A DNA stretch of 64,000 nt from Exiguobacterium artemiae 255-15 (GCF_000019905.1 NC_010556.1:212001-276000), one strand, 5' to 3'. Numbered from the stretch's first letter, positions 35,926 to 44,754 are shown. Translations and numbers: made by a program. Notes: generated by a model not told the origin, from the letters alone.

Positions 35926-36831
35926 TTATTGAGCATCTTTATCGAATGTAATTCGAGCGATCGCATCATGCTGGTGAATCGTTTCTTCGTTACGGCATTC
36001 GACGAAGAACGATGCAATCGGGTCCATTTCGTAAAGGTCGGCAGCGATTAAGCGCACCATATCTTCTACGAAACGCGGGTTTTCATAAGCCATCTCTGTA
36101 ACACGCTTCTCATCCGGACGTTTTAGGACCGGGTGCAGAGGTGCTGATGCATTGGATTCCGCTGCATCAAGAAGTTCCTGCTTCCAGTTGAAATCATCGG
36201 CTTCATCGCGTAATGAAGCTTCCATTGTCACGTAACCGCGTTGGTTATGTGCACTGTATTCGCTGATTTCTTTTGAACATGGGCAGAGTGTCGTGACGTT
36301 GATTGTCAGACCGACTGATAAAGTTGCTTCGTTTGTTTCTGTGTTGACGCTGACCGTCTGCCAGACTTCCGCGTTCATCAATCCGCTGAGTCCTGTTGCC
36401 GGTGCTTTGCGTGTGAAGAACCATGGGTAACGGATTGTCAGTTGTCCTTCGGATTGTTCCATGCGCTCCGCCAGTTCGCGGGCGAATTGGATGAGTGATT
36501 CGTTTGTGACGACCCAACCTTCGTTGTGGTACTGATCCAGTTGTTCCGTCAAACGGCTCATATTGATCCCTTTACGGTCCTGGACAAGTGAAGTCGAAAG
36601 TTCAAATGTCGCAATCGTTGCTTGTGTTGTTTCGCCGTCTTGAATGACGACCGGGTGTTTGACGTTTGAGATTCCTACAGCATCGAGTGCGAAGAGGAAG
36701 TTCTTCGGTGTGTTCTGCAAGTCGATCATTTTATCTTTTTCAGTCGGCTTCGTTCCTTTAATAGGAGGAACAGAGCCAAACAGCTTGTGGCGCTCTTCTT
36801 TGGTTGGCAGTGTAACCGGGTAGGTAGACAT
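35926..36831 (-). CDS. folE2: GTP cyclohydrolase FolE2 (type IB)
   Basis: 301 residues. Makes dihydroneopterin triphosphate from GTP, first step of folate synthesis. It is the metal-flexible alternative to zinc-dependent FolE. Motifs: SNVKHPVVI, LCPCSKEISEYSAHNQRG with the catalytic Cys, and FFVECRNEETIHQHDA near the C-terminus. The ATG at 36831 was preferred to 36867 because GGGGC stands nine bases before it. In B. subtilis the orthologue is zinc-responsive (Zur); I looked for a Zur-like AT-rich palindrome in the upstream 310 bases and saw none that convinced me. Confidence 0.95.
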   Translation of the reverse strand: MSTYPVTLPTKEERHKLFGSVPPIKGTKPTEKDKMIDLQNTPKNFLFALDAVGISNVKHPVVIQDGETTQATIATFELSTSLVQDRKGINMSRLTEQLDQYHNEGWVVTNESLIQFARELAERMEQSEGQLTIRYPWFFTRKAPATGLSGLMNAEVWQTVSVNTETNEATLSVGLTINVTTLCPCSKEISEYSAHNQRGYVTMEASLRDEADDFNWKQELLDAAESNASAPLHPVLKRPDEKRVTEMAYENPRFVEDMVRLIAADLYEMDPIASFFVECRNEETIHQHDAIARITFDKDAQ

Positions 36832-37141
36832 TCGTATCGGCCCCTTTGTCCTTTTGTAGTAGTGCAAGTAGTAATAACATGACAGGAATGCTAGAGACGA
36901 GCAAGTCTGGTGATTCCGTGAATGTGTTGTCGCGACGTATCGTTGCTATGAATTTTATCACGAACCTTCCTAAAAACAAAACTTACAAGACTCGGAAGAA
37001 ACAGTTTACGTATTTACAGGTATAACTTGCTTGCAATCGGGTATATTATCATATAGTATGTGTTCATGTGAACGTGTAAATGACGTATCTAATGAAAATT
37101 GATTTTCAATGAAAAATCGTAAACAGGAAGGAATGAAGTAG
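36832..37141. other. Intergenic region between divergent folE2 and terC, with two palindromes
   Basis: 310 bases without a convincing gene. On the terC side are GTTCA/TGAAC (37062-37073) and TGAAAAT/ATTTTCA (37093-37108), the second 34 bases before the terC start. On the folE2 side there is a long leader (a TAAAAT -10 candidate near 36955-36960) with no recognised riboswitch. Confidence 0.5.
37093..37108. promoter_or_regulatory. Perfect 7-2-7 palindrome before terC, Fur-family-like
   Basis: TGAAAAT, TG, ATTTTCA. Size and base content resemble Fur/PerR/Zur boxes (TGATAAT N ATTATCA) without an exact match. TerC proteins are linked to manganese or metal export, so metal-dependent control is plausible. 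Confidence 0.4.
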
Positions 37142-37999
37142 ATGGATTGGCAGTTAGTACTTCAATATGCCTGGGTTCTCCTCGTCTTAATCGCTTTAGA
37201 GGGACTACTTTCGGCGGATAACGCACTCGTCCTGGCCGTCATGGTCAAACACTTACCGGGCGAACAGCAGAAAAAGGCTTTATTTTATGGATTGGCAGGA
37301 GCATTCGTTCTTCGATTTGCAGCATTGTTCGCGATCTCATTCCTCGTCGATATCTGGCAGATCCAAGCACTTGGTGCCGCCTATCTGTTGATCATGGGGC
37401 TGCGGCATATTTATAAAACCGTTAAAGCCCGGCGGATCGGTGAGAATCACGGAGCAGAAAACGAGCTCGACGCTGAGCCGAAATCAGAGGAGCCGGTCTC
37501 GAAAGCCGAGTTCTGGAAAACAGTCGCGAAGATCGAATTCGCTGACCTTGCGTTTGCGGTGGACTCGATTTTGGCAGCCGTCGCCCTTGCCGTCGCCCTT
37601 CCGAACTGGGGAACCGGTGAAATCGGTGGATTGAACACGGGTCACTTCGTCGTCATCCTGACAGGTGGACTGATGGGTGTCGTCCTGATGCGTTTTGCAG
37701 CCCGCGTTTTCGTCAAGTTACTGGCGGAACGTCCGGGTCTTGAAACGGCAGCCTTCGCGATCGTCGCCTGGGTCGGGGTCAAGCTTGCCGTCCTCGCGCT
37801 CGAGCATCCGAAATACCATGCATCCATCGAAGGCACGATTTTCGAAGCGTTGAAACTCCCGGAAGGATTCGCCCACAGTACACCGTGGCAGATCTTCTTC
37901 TGGACCGTCATGGTCGGTCTCGCACTTTGGGGCTGGTTCTCTTCTCCAAAGACGAAATCAAATCCCGATGCTGAAAAGAAAATCGAAAAAAATCTGTAA
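37142..37999 (+). CDS. TerC-family membrane protein (first of two)
   Basis: 285 residues, about seven membrane segments. The family motif LLSADNALVLAVMVKHLP near residue 23 and EFADLAFAVDSILAAVALA mid-protein supply the acidic residues thought to bind metal. A long charged loop (about residues 100-118, rich in Glu) separates the halves; this loop is shorter in the second copy. TerC relatives YkoY/YceF in Bacillus help manganese efflux or metallate secreted proteins. GGAAGG ribosome site. The next gene is a paralogue on the same strand after a terminator. Confidence 0.9.
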   Translation: MDWQLVLQYAWVLLVLIALEGLLSADNALVLAVMVKHLPGEQQKKALFYGLAGAFVLRFAALFAISFLVDIWQIQALGAAYLLIMGLRHIYKTVKARRIGENHGAENELDAEPKSEEPVSKAEFWKTVAKIEFADLAFAVDSILAAVALAVALPNWGTGEIGGLNTGHFVVILTGGLMGVVLMRFAARVFVKLLAERPGLETAAFAIVAWVGVKLAVLALEHPKYHASIEGTIFEALKLPEGFAHSTPWQIFFWTVMVGLALWGWFSSPKTKSNPDAEKKIEKNL

Positions 38000-38008
38000 T
38001 CTTCATCA

Positions 38009-38037
38009 GGCTCTCCTTCCGGGGGAGTCTTTTTTTG
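38009..38037 (+). terminator. Terminator of the first terC gene
   Basis: GGCTCTCC and GGGGAGTC with two wobble positions, followed by seven T. Confidence 0.75.
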
Positions 38038-38152
38038 TCTAATCATCCGGAAGTTCGGGTAAAAAGAACAGTCAGATTCAAGTGTTCAGTCTTTTGCTTT
38101 TAGATAAGCGGCCTTATAATAAACTTACTGAACAAAAAGGGGATTCGTTTTT

Positions 38153-38908
38153 ATGGATATTGGATTAATTACACAGTATGCGACGGTTGGACTTGTTTTA
38201 ATCATCTTACAAGGTCTGCTGTCAGCCGATAACGCCATGGTCATGGCTGTTCTCGTGCGTCCGTTACCGGACGATCAACGTAAAAAAGCACTGTTTTATG
38301 GATTGATCGGAGCACTTGTCCTGCGTTTCGTCGCGATTTTCTTTGCGTCGTACTTAGCGACGATTTGGGAGTTGCAGGCGCTCGGCGCCATTTATTTGTT
38401 CTATGTGGCGTTCAAGGGGATTGTCGAAGCCCGTTCGAACAAACATCAGATTCCGGAGTCCGCTTCTGCTAAAAAAGCATCACCGAATTTCTGGTGGACA
38501 GTCGTCAAAGTCGAATTCTCCGACTTGGCGTTTGCGGTCGATTCAACGCTTGCAGCCGTTGCGATGGCAACGACGTTACCGATGATTGGCGGAACAATTG
38601 GCGGTTTGAACACAGGACAATTCTGGGTTGTCTTCTTCAGCGGAATCATCGGACTTGTCATCATGCGTTACTTTGCCAGCTGGTTTGTTGTCTTGTTACA
38701 AAAACGACCAGGTATCGAAGAAGCGGCCTTTTGGCTTGTTGCCTGGGTCGGCGTCAAGTTGGTCGTTATGACGCTTGCGCATCCGTCGATTCACGTCTTA
38801 CCGCATGAATTTCCGGAAAGTACGCTTTGGCAGACGATTTTCTGGGTCGTCCTCGCCTTGATTTTAGTACTCGGTTGGTTCAGAAGCGGTCCGAAAACAG
38901 ACAAATAA
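38153..38908 (+). CDS. TerC-family membrane protein (second of two)
   Basis: 251 residues, a paralogue of the gene before it. LLSADNAMVMAVLVRPLP and EFSDLAFAVDSTLAAVAMA occupy the same places, and GGTIGGLNTGQF matches GEIGGLNTGHF of the first copy. The two look like an old tandem duplication. It has its own terminators on both sides, so the copies can be expressed apart. AAAAGGGG ribosome site. Confidence 0.9.
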   Translation: MDIGLITQYATVGLVLIILQGLLSADNAMVMAVLVRPLPDDQRKKALFYGLIGALVLRFVAIFFASYLATIWELQALGAIYLFYVAFKGIVEARSNKHQIPESASAKKASPNFWWTVVKVEFSDLAFAVDSTLAAVAMATTLPMIGGTIGGLNTGQFWVVFFSGIIGLVIMRYFASWFVVLLQKRPGIEEAAFWLVAWVGVKLVVMTLAHPSIHVLPHEFPESTLWQTIFWVVLALILVLGWFRSGPKTDK

Positions 38909-38916
38909 TAATTCGA

Positions 38917-38951
38917 AACGGACAGGGTCATCATTCCTCTGTCCGTTTTTT
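38917..38951 (+). terminator. Terminator of the second terC gene
   Basis: AACGGACAG and CTGTCCGTT, followed by T. Confidence 0.88.
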
Positions 38952-38967
38952 ATGAGGAGAGATGACA

Positions 38968-40101
38968 ATGCAAAACGGTAATTTTATTCGTATGCTGACA
39001 CGGATGCAAAATGTCCCGCGCTGGGATGAATACGCACCACGTTTTCCAGATAATGCGGCAAGTCACAGCTTCCGCGTCGCGTTATTCAGTTTGATGGCGA
39101 GTTATCTTGAAGAAGAGGCGACAGACATCAAATACGATCGGTTGACGTTACTCGGGAAAGCCCTGTTCCACGATATGAATGAGGTCATCACAGGACCGAT
39201 TAAACACCGGACAAAAAAAGAACCGACCTTGCATGCGCACATCCAGGCGATGGAGCGGCAGGCGAGTGAAAAACTCGTAGCGTTGCTGTCGAAGTCCCTT
39301 CAACCGGATTTTACGAATTATCTGGTGTTCGCAGAAGATGACTCGCCGGAAGGACAGCTTGTAGAAGCGATTGATACATTTGATGCGATGTTGTTTGCGA
39401 AGAGGGAAGCGGAAGTAACGGGATCCGCATTTTTCCTTGCGAAGACGAATGAGCTCAAAGCGGCACTCGAAATCCATCCGTCGCCTGCCATCCGGACGTT
39501 AACCGCATCAGTTTGGGCAAAAGATGATATGTCGCGTTTCATCGATAACGTCTTGATGATGGATACGATCCGCCGCTGGAAAGGACGATTCAATACGATT
39601 GATGACAATGATGCAACCCATGCGTTTCGCGCAGCGTCACTCGGATTGTTTAACGGCTTGATTGAGTCCAAAAAGTACGGAGTCAACATCAATACGGCAG
39701 AAGTCGTGTCGCGTCTGTTATGTCATGATTTGGTCGAAGGGACGACAGGTGACGTCCTCGGTCCCGTCAAGCATGCGACGCCGGTCACGGCAGCGGCTTT
39801 TGAAGCCTATGAGCGAACGGAAGGCGAAGCGTTGATTAATCTGTTGCCGTCTTCAATGCGAAAAGAATTTCATCGGTTCGTCGTCGAAGCGAAAGACGAG
39901 ACGTACGAAGGACAGATGGTTGATGTCGTCGATAAGCTCGATGCGTTGATCAAGATGAATATGGAACGGAAATTGAATGGTGTGGAATATGAGACCGGTT
40001 ACCGGGCCCAGTTGAAGAAAGTCCAAACGGTCTATGAAAATCCATCCGTCGTCTTTTTCCTGGCGTATGTCTTACACGATTTGGATTATGTGACATCTTA
40101 A
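38968..40101 (+). CDS. Protein with two YfbR-type HD phosphohydrolase domains
   Basis: 377 residues, twice the length of YfbR (5'-deoxynucleotidase, about 200). Domain 1 (about 1-185) has ASHSFRVALF, then FHDMNEVITGPIKH and VEAIDTFDAML. Domain 2 (about 186-377) has DATHAFRAAS, then CHDLVEGTTGDVLGPVKH and VDVVDKLDALI. Both keep the metal ligands H...HD...D and the Glu after HD, so both may be active on nucleoside monophosphates. The ATG at 38968 fits GAGGAG better than the one two codons earlier. The MFS gene follows after 16 bases, probably one operon. Confidence 0.85.
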   Translation: MQNGNFIRMLTRMQNVPRWDEYAPRFPDNAASHSFRVALFSLMASYLEEEATDIKYDRLTLLGKALFHDMNEVITGPIKHRTKKEPTLHAHIQAMERQASEKLVALLSKSLQPDFTNYLVFAEDDSPEGQLVEAIDTFDAMLFAKREAEVTGSAFFLAKTNELKAALEIHPSPAIRTLTASVWAKDDMSRFIDNVLMMDTIRRWKGRFNTIDDNDATHAFRAASLGLFNGLIESKKYGVNINTAEVVSRLLCHDLVEGTTGDVLGPVKHATPVTAAAFEAYERTEGEALINLLPSSMRKEFHRFVVEAKDETYEGQMVDVVDKLDALIKMNMERKLNGVEYETGYRAQLKKVQTVYENPSVVFFLAYVLHDLDYVTS

Positions 40102-40117
40102 ATAAAGGAGGAAAATC

Positions 40118-41317
40118 ATGACGAACACTTCACCGATTCAAACGAAACGATTGACTCTAATCCTGATTTTAGGATCACTCGCCGCACTCGGTCCACTGTC
40201 GATTGACATGTATTTACCGGCATTTCCCGATATGTCGCGTTCATTTGGCGCCAGTGCGTCCTCGATTCAACTCAGCTTGACGGCCTGTATGCTCGGGATG
40301 GCACTCGGGCAGATCATCGTCGGTCCGCTCAGTGATGTCCGGGGACGGAAACGTCCGTTGCTCCTGGCGTTATCTGCGTATTTACTGGCATCACTTGCCT
40401 GTGCCTTTGCGCCAACGATTGAAGTGCTGATTGCACTGCGGTTTGTCCAAGGCGCAGCCGGTGCATCGGGGATCGTCATTTCACGGGCGATTGTCCGCGA
40501 TTTATTCGAAGGACCCGAACTGACGAAGTTTTTTGCGGCATTATCACTGGTCAACGGAACGGCACCGATTCTGGCACCGATCATCGGCGGACAGATTTTA
40601 CGGTTCGGCGATTGGCGTATCGTCTTTTATCTGCTGGCCGTCTTAAGTACGTTAATGCTGATTGCCGTGGCGTTCCGGTTGCCGGAAACCCTGCCTGTCC
40701 ATCACCGGGTTGAAGGGAATTTGAAGACGACGTTCCAAACGTTTGGACGGCTGTTATCGGACCGGACCTTCATCGGGTATGCCTTTGCCCAAGCCTTTGC
40801 CATGGGCGCGATGTTCGCTTATATTTCCGGTTCACCGTTCGTCTTACAAAACATCTACGGCGCAAGCCCGCAACAATTCAGTTTCCTGTTTGGTCTGAAC
40901 GGCATCGGAATCATTTTGGCAGCACAAACTGCCGGACGGTTGGCCGGACGCGTCGACAGTGAAAAGATGATGCGGATTGCCTTGACAGTCGTCGCTATGG
41001 CCGGAATCTGTCTGTTTCTTGCCCTGACGTTATCCGATTCCTTGATTCTCGTCATGATTCCGCTGTTCTTCGTCGTCTCGAGTGTCGGGATGATTTCGAC
41101 GCTCGGTTTTACCTTGGCAATGCAGAATTATGGTTCGACAGCAGGAAGTGCGTCCGCGTTGCTCGGTTTGTTACCGATGCTTGTCGGCTCACTTGTCTCA
41201 CCGCTTGTCGGCGTGATGGGGGAAGAGTCGGCGTTACCGATGGGCTTGATCATCATGACGCTCGATTGTCTGGCACTGCTCGTCTATACATTACTGATTG
41301 TGCGCAGAACACAATAA
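40118..41317 (+). CDS. Bcr/CflA-family MFS multidrug exporter
   Basis: 399 residues, 12 membrane segments. N-terminal LGSLAALGPLSIDMYLPAFP is the Bcr/CflA signature. MFS motif A is present as GPLSDVRGRKRPLL and motif C as RFVQGAAGASGIVISRAI. E. coli Bcr exports bicyclomycin and dipeptides; the substrate here is unknown. AAAGGAGG ribosome site. It follows the double-HD gene closely, which may be chance or may hint at nucleoside export. Confidence 0.9.
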   Translation: MTNTSPIQTKRLTLILILGSLAALGPLSIDMYLPAFPDMSRSFGASASSIQLSLTACMLGMALGQIIVGPLSDVRGRKRPLLLALSAYLLASLACAFAPTIEVLIALRFVQGAAGASGIVISRAIVRDLFEGPELTKFFAALSLVNGTAPILAPIIGGQILRFGDWRIVFYLLAVLSTLMLIAVAFRLPETLPVHHRVEGNLKTTFQTFGRLLSDRTFIGYAFAQAFAMGAMFAYISGSPFVLQNIYGASPQQFSFLFGLNGIGIILAAQTAGRLAGRVDSEKMMRIALTVVAMAGICLFLALTLSDSLILVMIPLFFVVSSVGMISTLGFTLAMQNYGSTAGSASALLGLLPMLVGSLVSPLVGVMGEESALPMGLIIMTLDCLALLVYTLLIVRRTQ

Positions 41318-41336
41318 AAAGATAGATTCGCTGAAG

Positions 41337-41368
41337 CCGATTCCTCTTTGAGGGAATCGGTTTTTTTT
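41337..41368 (+). terminator. Terminator of the MFS gene
   Basis: CCGATTCC and GGGAATCGG, then eight T. Confidence 0.9.
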
Positions 41369-41417
41369 ATTGAAGACCGTATTTGGAAAAAATGTTGTCA
41401 GAAAAAAACAGTCATTT

Positions 41418-41444
41418 TGAAACTATTTCCAAAAGTAAACCGTA
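41418..41444 (+). promoter_or_regulatory. Sigma-W-type (ECF) promoter of the flotillin operon
   Basis: TGAAAC (41418-41423), 17 bases, CGTA (41441-41444). The consensus for sigma-W is TGAAAC, 16 to 17 bases, CGTA. The B. subtilis yuaF-floT-yuaI operon is a known sigma-W target, which supports the call. Confidence 0.7.
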
Positions 41445-41483
41445 AATAAAGAGGAGCTCAGTACAGAAGAGAGGAGCAGTCGG

Positions 41484-41735
41484 ATGAAAAAACGATCTTT
41501 TTCAGATACACGGCCGGTATCTGAATCAAACAACCCTCGGACACTCGAAAGTTTGCTCGCGCGGCATTATGCGGCACAAAAAAAGTATGCCCGCCGGTAT
41601 CAGGAAGCAGACAGTCCACGGGAGAAAGAATTAGCCGAATTGTTATATGAAGAAAATCGACATGCGTATCTTCAAGCCTATCGGCAACTGTATGGATCGA
41701 ATCCGTTTATCGAGGTGACCGAAGATGGACGTTAG
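41484..41735 (+). CDS. Uncharacterised 83-aa protein, first gene of the flotillin operon
   Basis: Soluble, highly charged, mostly helical (LESLLARHYAAQKKYARRY then EKELAELLYEENRHAYLQAY), with a disordered N-terminus and no membrane segment. GAGAGGAGC ribosome site. Its end overlaps the NfeD-like gene by 11 bases, so translation is coupled. I recognise no family. Position directly behind the sigma-W promoter and ahead of nfeD and floT suggests a membrane-stress role with those proteins; this is inference from context only. Confidence 0.75.
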   Translation: MKKRSFSDTRPVSESNNPRTLESLLARHYAAQKKYARRYQEADSPREKELAELLYEENRHAYLQAYRQLYGSNPFIEVTEDGR

Positions 41736-42246
41736 TACGCTTTATCTGTATGCACTTGCTGCAGCTGCCTGCGGCGTTTTATTGTCTGTCGTCTTTTCCG
41801 ATTTGATTCCGGGCATCGATCAAATCTTTCATCCGACGTTAATCCTGTCCTTTGTCATTTTGACGTCCGCTTTCGGATTCGGACTGGAACACCTGACGTT
41901 ACTTGGTTCGCTTGTTATTTTGCTAATCAGTGCCGGTATCAGTCTCATCTTGACGTCTTTGTTGCATTTATTCATTTTTGTACCGCTTGCGAAAGCGGAG
42001 CAATCCATCAGTTTTTCGGAACAGACGCTTGAGGGACGCAGTGCCATCGTCATCCTCCCGATTCCGGAGGACGGTTACGGTGAAATTCTCGTCGATGATG
42101 TGTCAGGACGAATTGCCAAATCCGCCGTTCTTTTTGAAGGTCCGGCTCTGGCACAAGGAACAAAAGTCATCATCATTGAAATTAAACAAGGCGTGGCGCA
42201 TGTCATGACCTACCCTACGCAGTGGAAAGAGGAGATGTTTTCATGA
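41725..42246 (+). CDS. yuaF: NfeD-like membrane protein (YuaF type)
   Basis: 173 residues. Three or four membrane segments, then a C-terminal OB-fold of the NfeD type (about 105-170: LEGRSAIVILPIPEDGYGEI, GTKVIIIEIKQGVAHV). It resembles YuaF, the partner of FloT in membrane-fluidity domains. It overlaps both neighbours: 11 bases with the gene before and ATGA with floT after. Like YuaF it lacks the ClpP-class protease domain of long NfeD proteins. Confidence 0.85.
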   Translation: MDVSTLYLYALAAAACGVLLSVVFSDLIPGIDQIFHPTLILSFVILTSAFGFGLEHLTLLGSLVILLISAGISLILTSLLHLFIFVPLAKAEQSISFSEQTLEGRSAIVILPIPEDGYGEILVDDVSGRIAKSAVLFEGPALAQGTKVIIIEIKQGVAHVMTYPTQWKEEMFS

Positions 42247-43763
42247 ATCCGATTATTATTGTAGCAATCATAGCCGGTGCACTGATTTTAGCGCTGATCG
42301 CCTTATTCGTCACAAAGTACCGCACAGTCGGACCGGAAGAAGCGTTGATCGTGTCCGGGAGTTATCTCGGGAATAGTCCGACCGTCAACACGGATGAATC
42401 CGGCAACCGGGTCAAAATCATCCGTGGCGGCGGAGCGTTTATCTTACCTGTCTTTCAGCAAGCATCCCCGCTCAGTCTGCTGTCGAGCAAGCTCGAAGTG
42501 ACGACACCGGAAGTCTATACAGAGCAGGGTGTTCCGGTCATGGCAGACGGGACAGCCATCATCAAAATCGGCAGCTCGATTTCGGAAATCGCGACGGCAG
42601 CCGAACAATTTCTCGGGAAATCAAAAGAAGACCGCGAAGGCGAAGCGCGGGAAGTCCTTGAAGGGCACTTACGGTCAATCCTCGGTTCGATGACAGTTGA
42701 AGAGATTTACAAAAACCGTGATAAGTTTTCGCAGGAAGTCCAACGGGTCGCGTCACAGGATTTAGCGAAAATGGGACTGATCATCGTATCGTTTACGATC
42801 AAAGACGTCCGCGATAAGAACGGTTATTTGGAATCACTCGGGAAACCCCGCATTGCCCAGGTCCGCCGCGATGCCGATATCGCAACAGCCGATGCAGAAA
42901 AAGAAACACGGATTAAACGGGCAGAAGCCTCAAAAGATGCGAAAAAAGCTGAACTGGAACGGGCGACGGAAATTGCGGAAGCGGAAAAAGAAAATCAACT
43001 GAAGATGGCCGATTACCGCCGTGAGCAGGATATCGCGAAAGCAAAAGCCGACCAAGCGTATGATCTTGAGAATGCCCGCGCTCAGCAGGAAGTCACGGAA
43101 CAACAAATGCAAATCAAAATCATCGAACGTCAGAAACAAATTGAACTCGAAGAACGCGAAATTCTCCGCCGTGAGAAACAATACGATGCGGAAGTGAAAA
43201 AACGAGCTGACGCGGACCGTTACTCCATCGAGCAGGCGGCCCAGGCCGACCGGGCGAAACAATATGCGGAAGCCGATGCCACGAAATACCGGATTGAAGC
43301 TTCTGCGAAAGCCGACGCTGAACGAATTCGTCTTGATGGTCTGGCCAAAGCGGAAGCAGAGCGGGCACAAGGGGAAACAGAAGCCGATATCATCCGTCTG
43401 AAAGGTCTTGCAGAGGCCGAAGCAAAAGAAAAAATCGCGCAAGCGTTCGAACAGTTCGGACAAGCGGCGATTCTCGATATGGTCGTCCGGATGATGCCGG
43501 AATATGCGAAACAAGTCGCGGCACCACTCGGCAACATCGACAAGATTACAGTCGTTGATACAGGGAGCGGCGAGGGCGGCGGTGCAAACCGGGTGACCGG
43601 ATACGCGACCGACTTGATGGCCTCGTTACAGGAGACGCTTAAAGCGTCATCCGGCATCGATGTGAAAGACTTGATTGAAAACTTCTCGGGTAAAGGAACG
43701 GCGAAACCATTGACGGTCAACTTGAATCAAGGAGAGCCGGTCGCATCAGGAAAATCTGAATGA
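42243..43763 (+). CDS. floT: Flotillin FloT
   Basis: 506 residues. N-terminal membrane hairpin (IIVAIIAGALILALIALFV), SPFH/PHB domain (about 30-200: VGPEEALIVSG, DKFSQEVQRVASQDLAKMGL), then a long coiled coil with alternating Ala-Glu-Lys repeats (KAEAERAQGETEADIIRLKG) as in all flotillins. It forms oligomeric scaffold domains in the membrane and affects fluidity and cell-wall enzyme traffic. GAGGAG ribosome site; its start overlaps the stop of yuaF. Regulated with the whole operon by the sigma-W-type promoter. Confidence 0.95.
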   Translation: MNPIIIVAIIAGALILALIALFVTKYRTVGPEEALIVSGSYLGNSPTVNTDESGNRVKIIRGGGAFILPVFQQASPLSLLSSKLEVTTPEVYTEQGVPVMADGTAIIKIGSSISEIATAAEQFLGKSKEDREGEAREVLEGHLRSILGSMTVEEIYKNRDKFSQEVQRVASQDLAKMGLIIVSFTIKDVRDKNGYLESLGKPRIAQVRRDADIATADAEKETRIKRAEASKDAKKAELERATEIAEAEKENQLKMADYRREQDIAKAKADQAYDLENARAQQEVTEQQMQIKIIERQKQIELEEREILRREKQYDAEVKKRADADRYSIEQAAQADRAKQYAEADATKYRIEASAKADAERIRLDGLAKAEAERAQGETEADIIRLKGLAEAEAKEKIAQAFEQFGQAAILDMVVRMMPEYAKQVAAPLGNIDKITVVDTGSGEGGGANRVTGYATDLMASLQETLKASSGIDVKDLIENFSGKGTAKPLTVNLNQGEPVASGKSE

Positions 43764-43814
43764 AACCGAACATAATTTAACAGGTTTCGTAAATCATAGA
43801 TTATGAATAAAGTA

Positions 43815-43879
43815 CAAAAAAATCCGAATGCTCCCATCCCTCTGTCAATAAGAAGAGGTGGGGACATTCGGATTTTTTT
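43815..43879. terminator. Bidirectional terminator between floT and degV
   Basis: AATCCGAATG and CATTCGGATT with an inner CCCTCT/AGAGG stem; A and T tracts lie on either side. It serves both converging genes. Confidence 0.88.
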
Positions 43880-43888
43880 AATGACGAA

Positions 43889-44737
43889 TCAGGCCGGTAA
43901 ATCATAGCCGATGACGATTAATCCGGGACCAGTGTGAGAACCGATCGCCGCTCCGGCAATCGTAATCAAGACTTCACTCGGTGAGAATTGGGCTTCGATC
44001 AACTGTTTCAGTTGTTCCGCCCGTTCGATTGAATCGCCATGACCGATGATGATCCGGTGTCCATCAATGGATGGACGTGCTTCTTCCATCCATTCGACAA
44101 TCCGGTTCATGACTTTTTTCTGACCGCGGATCTTTTCTTTCGGAATCAGTTTCCCGTCTTCGACCGTCAAAAGCGGAAGAATCGACAGCAGACCGCCGAT
44201 GAAGGCACTGGCCCGCGAAACACGGCCGCCGCGCATCAGGTATTCCAGCGATTCAACCGTAAACAAATGACGGATTGTATTTACTTTTTGCTCGGCATAC
44301 GCTTTGGTTTCTTCGAAGTTGTGTGTCTTTGAAAACTCAGCGACATCTAACACGAACAGTCCTTGACCGGTCGAGGCTGTTTTCGTATTGATGATCGCAT
44401 AGGGGACATCCGGATACGTTTCAGCAAGTTCTGCTGCGAGCATCGTCGCCGTTTGATACGTCCCGGACAATTCACTGGAAAATGCCAGATAGAGAAACGG
44501 TTCACCTTGTTTAAAGTGTTCTGTAAAGACTTCGACCATCCGTGACACTTCGACCTGAAACGTCTTTGGTGCCGCCCCGTTCCGCATTTTTTCATATAGT
44601 TCGACCGGTGAAATCGATTCGCCGTCGAAAAATGTTTCTTCGTCAATCAATACGCCGAACGGCATCACCGTGAAGCCGTACGCGTCGAGTAATTCTTTGG
44701 GTGCATCGGCACCGCTGTCAGTAATAAAACGTACCAT
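43889..44737 (-). CDS. DegV-family fatty-acid-binding protein
   Basis: 282 residues. N-terminal FITDSGADAPKELL and FPDVPYAIINTKTASTGQG-type core with GGRVSRASAFIGGLLSILPL mid-protein mark the EDD/DegV fold. Proteins of this family bind a long fatty acid; FakB proteins present it to the kinase FakA for phospholipid synthesis. No fakA gene is in the window. The ATG at 44737 has AAAGGAG nine bases before it; a TTG at 44758 overlaps lipL and is rejected. It follows lipL by 17 bases. Confidence 0.9.
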   Translation of the reverse strand: MVRFITDSGADAPKELLDAYGFTVMPFGVLIDEETFFDGESISPVELYEKMRNGAAPKTFQVEVSRMVEVFTEHFKQGEPFLYLAFSSELSGTYQTATMLAAELAETYPDVPYAIINTKTASTGQGLFVLDVAEFSKTHNFEETKAYAEQKVNTIRHLFTVESLEYLMRGGRVSRASAFIGGLLSILPLLTVEDGKLIPKEKIRGQKKVMNRIVEWMEEARPSIDGHRIIIGHGDSIERAEQLKQLIEAQFSPSEVLITIAGAAIGSHTGPGLIVIGYDLPA

Positions 44738-44754
44738 GTTCGTTCTCTCCTTTA

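Noticed and set aside
36758-36979. 73-codon frame on the minus strand overlapping the folE2 start
   Set aside because: It overlaps folE2 in another frame, lacks a ribosome site and has no recognisable features.
37020-37141. Manganese (yybP-ykoY) riboswitch before terC
   Set aside because: Looked for because Bacillus terC-like genes carry it; the conserved loops were not found.
42930-43514. Long (194-codon) Phe/Arg-rich minus-strand frame inside floT
   Set aside because: It is the complement of the Ala-Glu-Lys coiled-coil repeats of flotillin, which produce open antisense frames.
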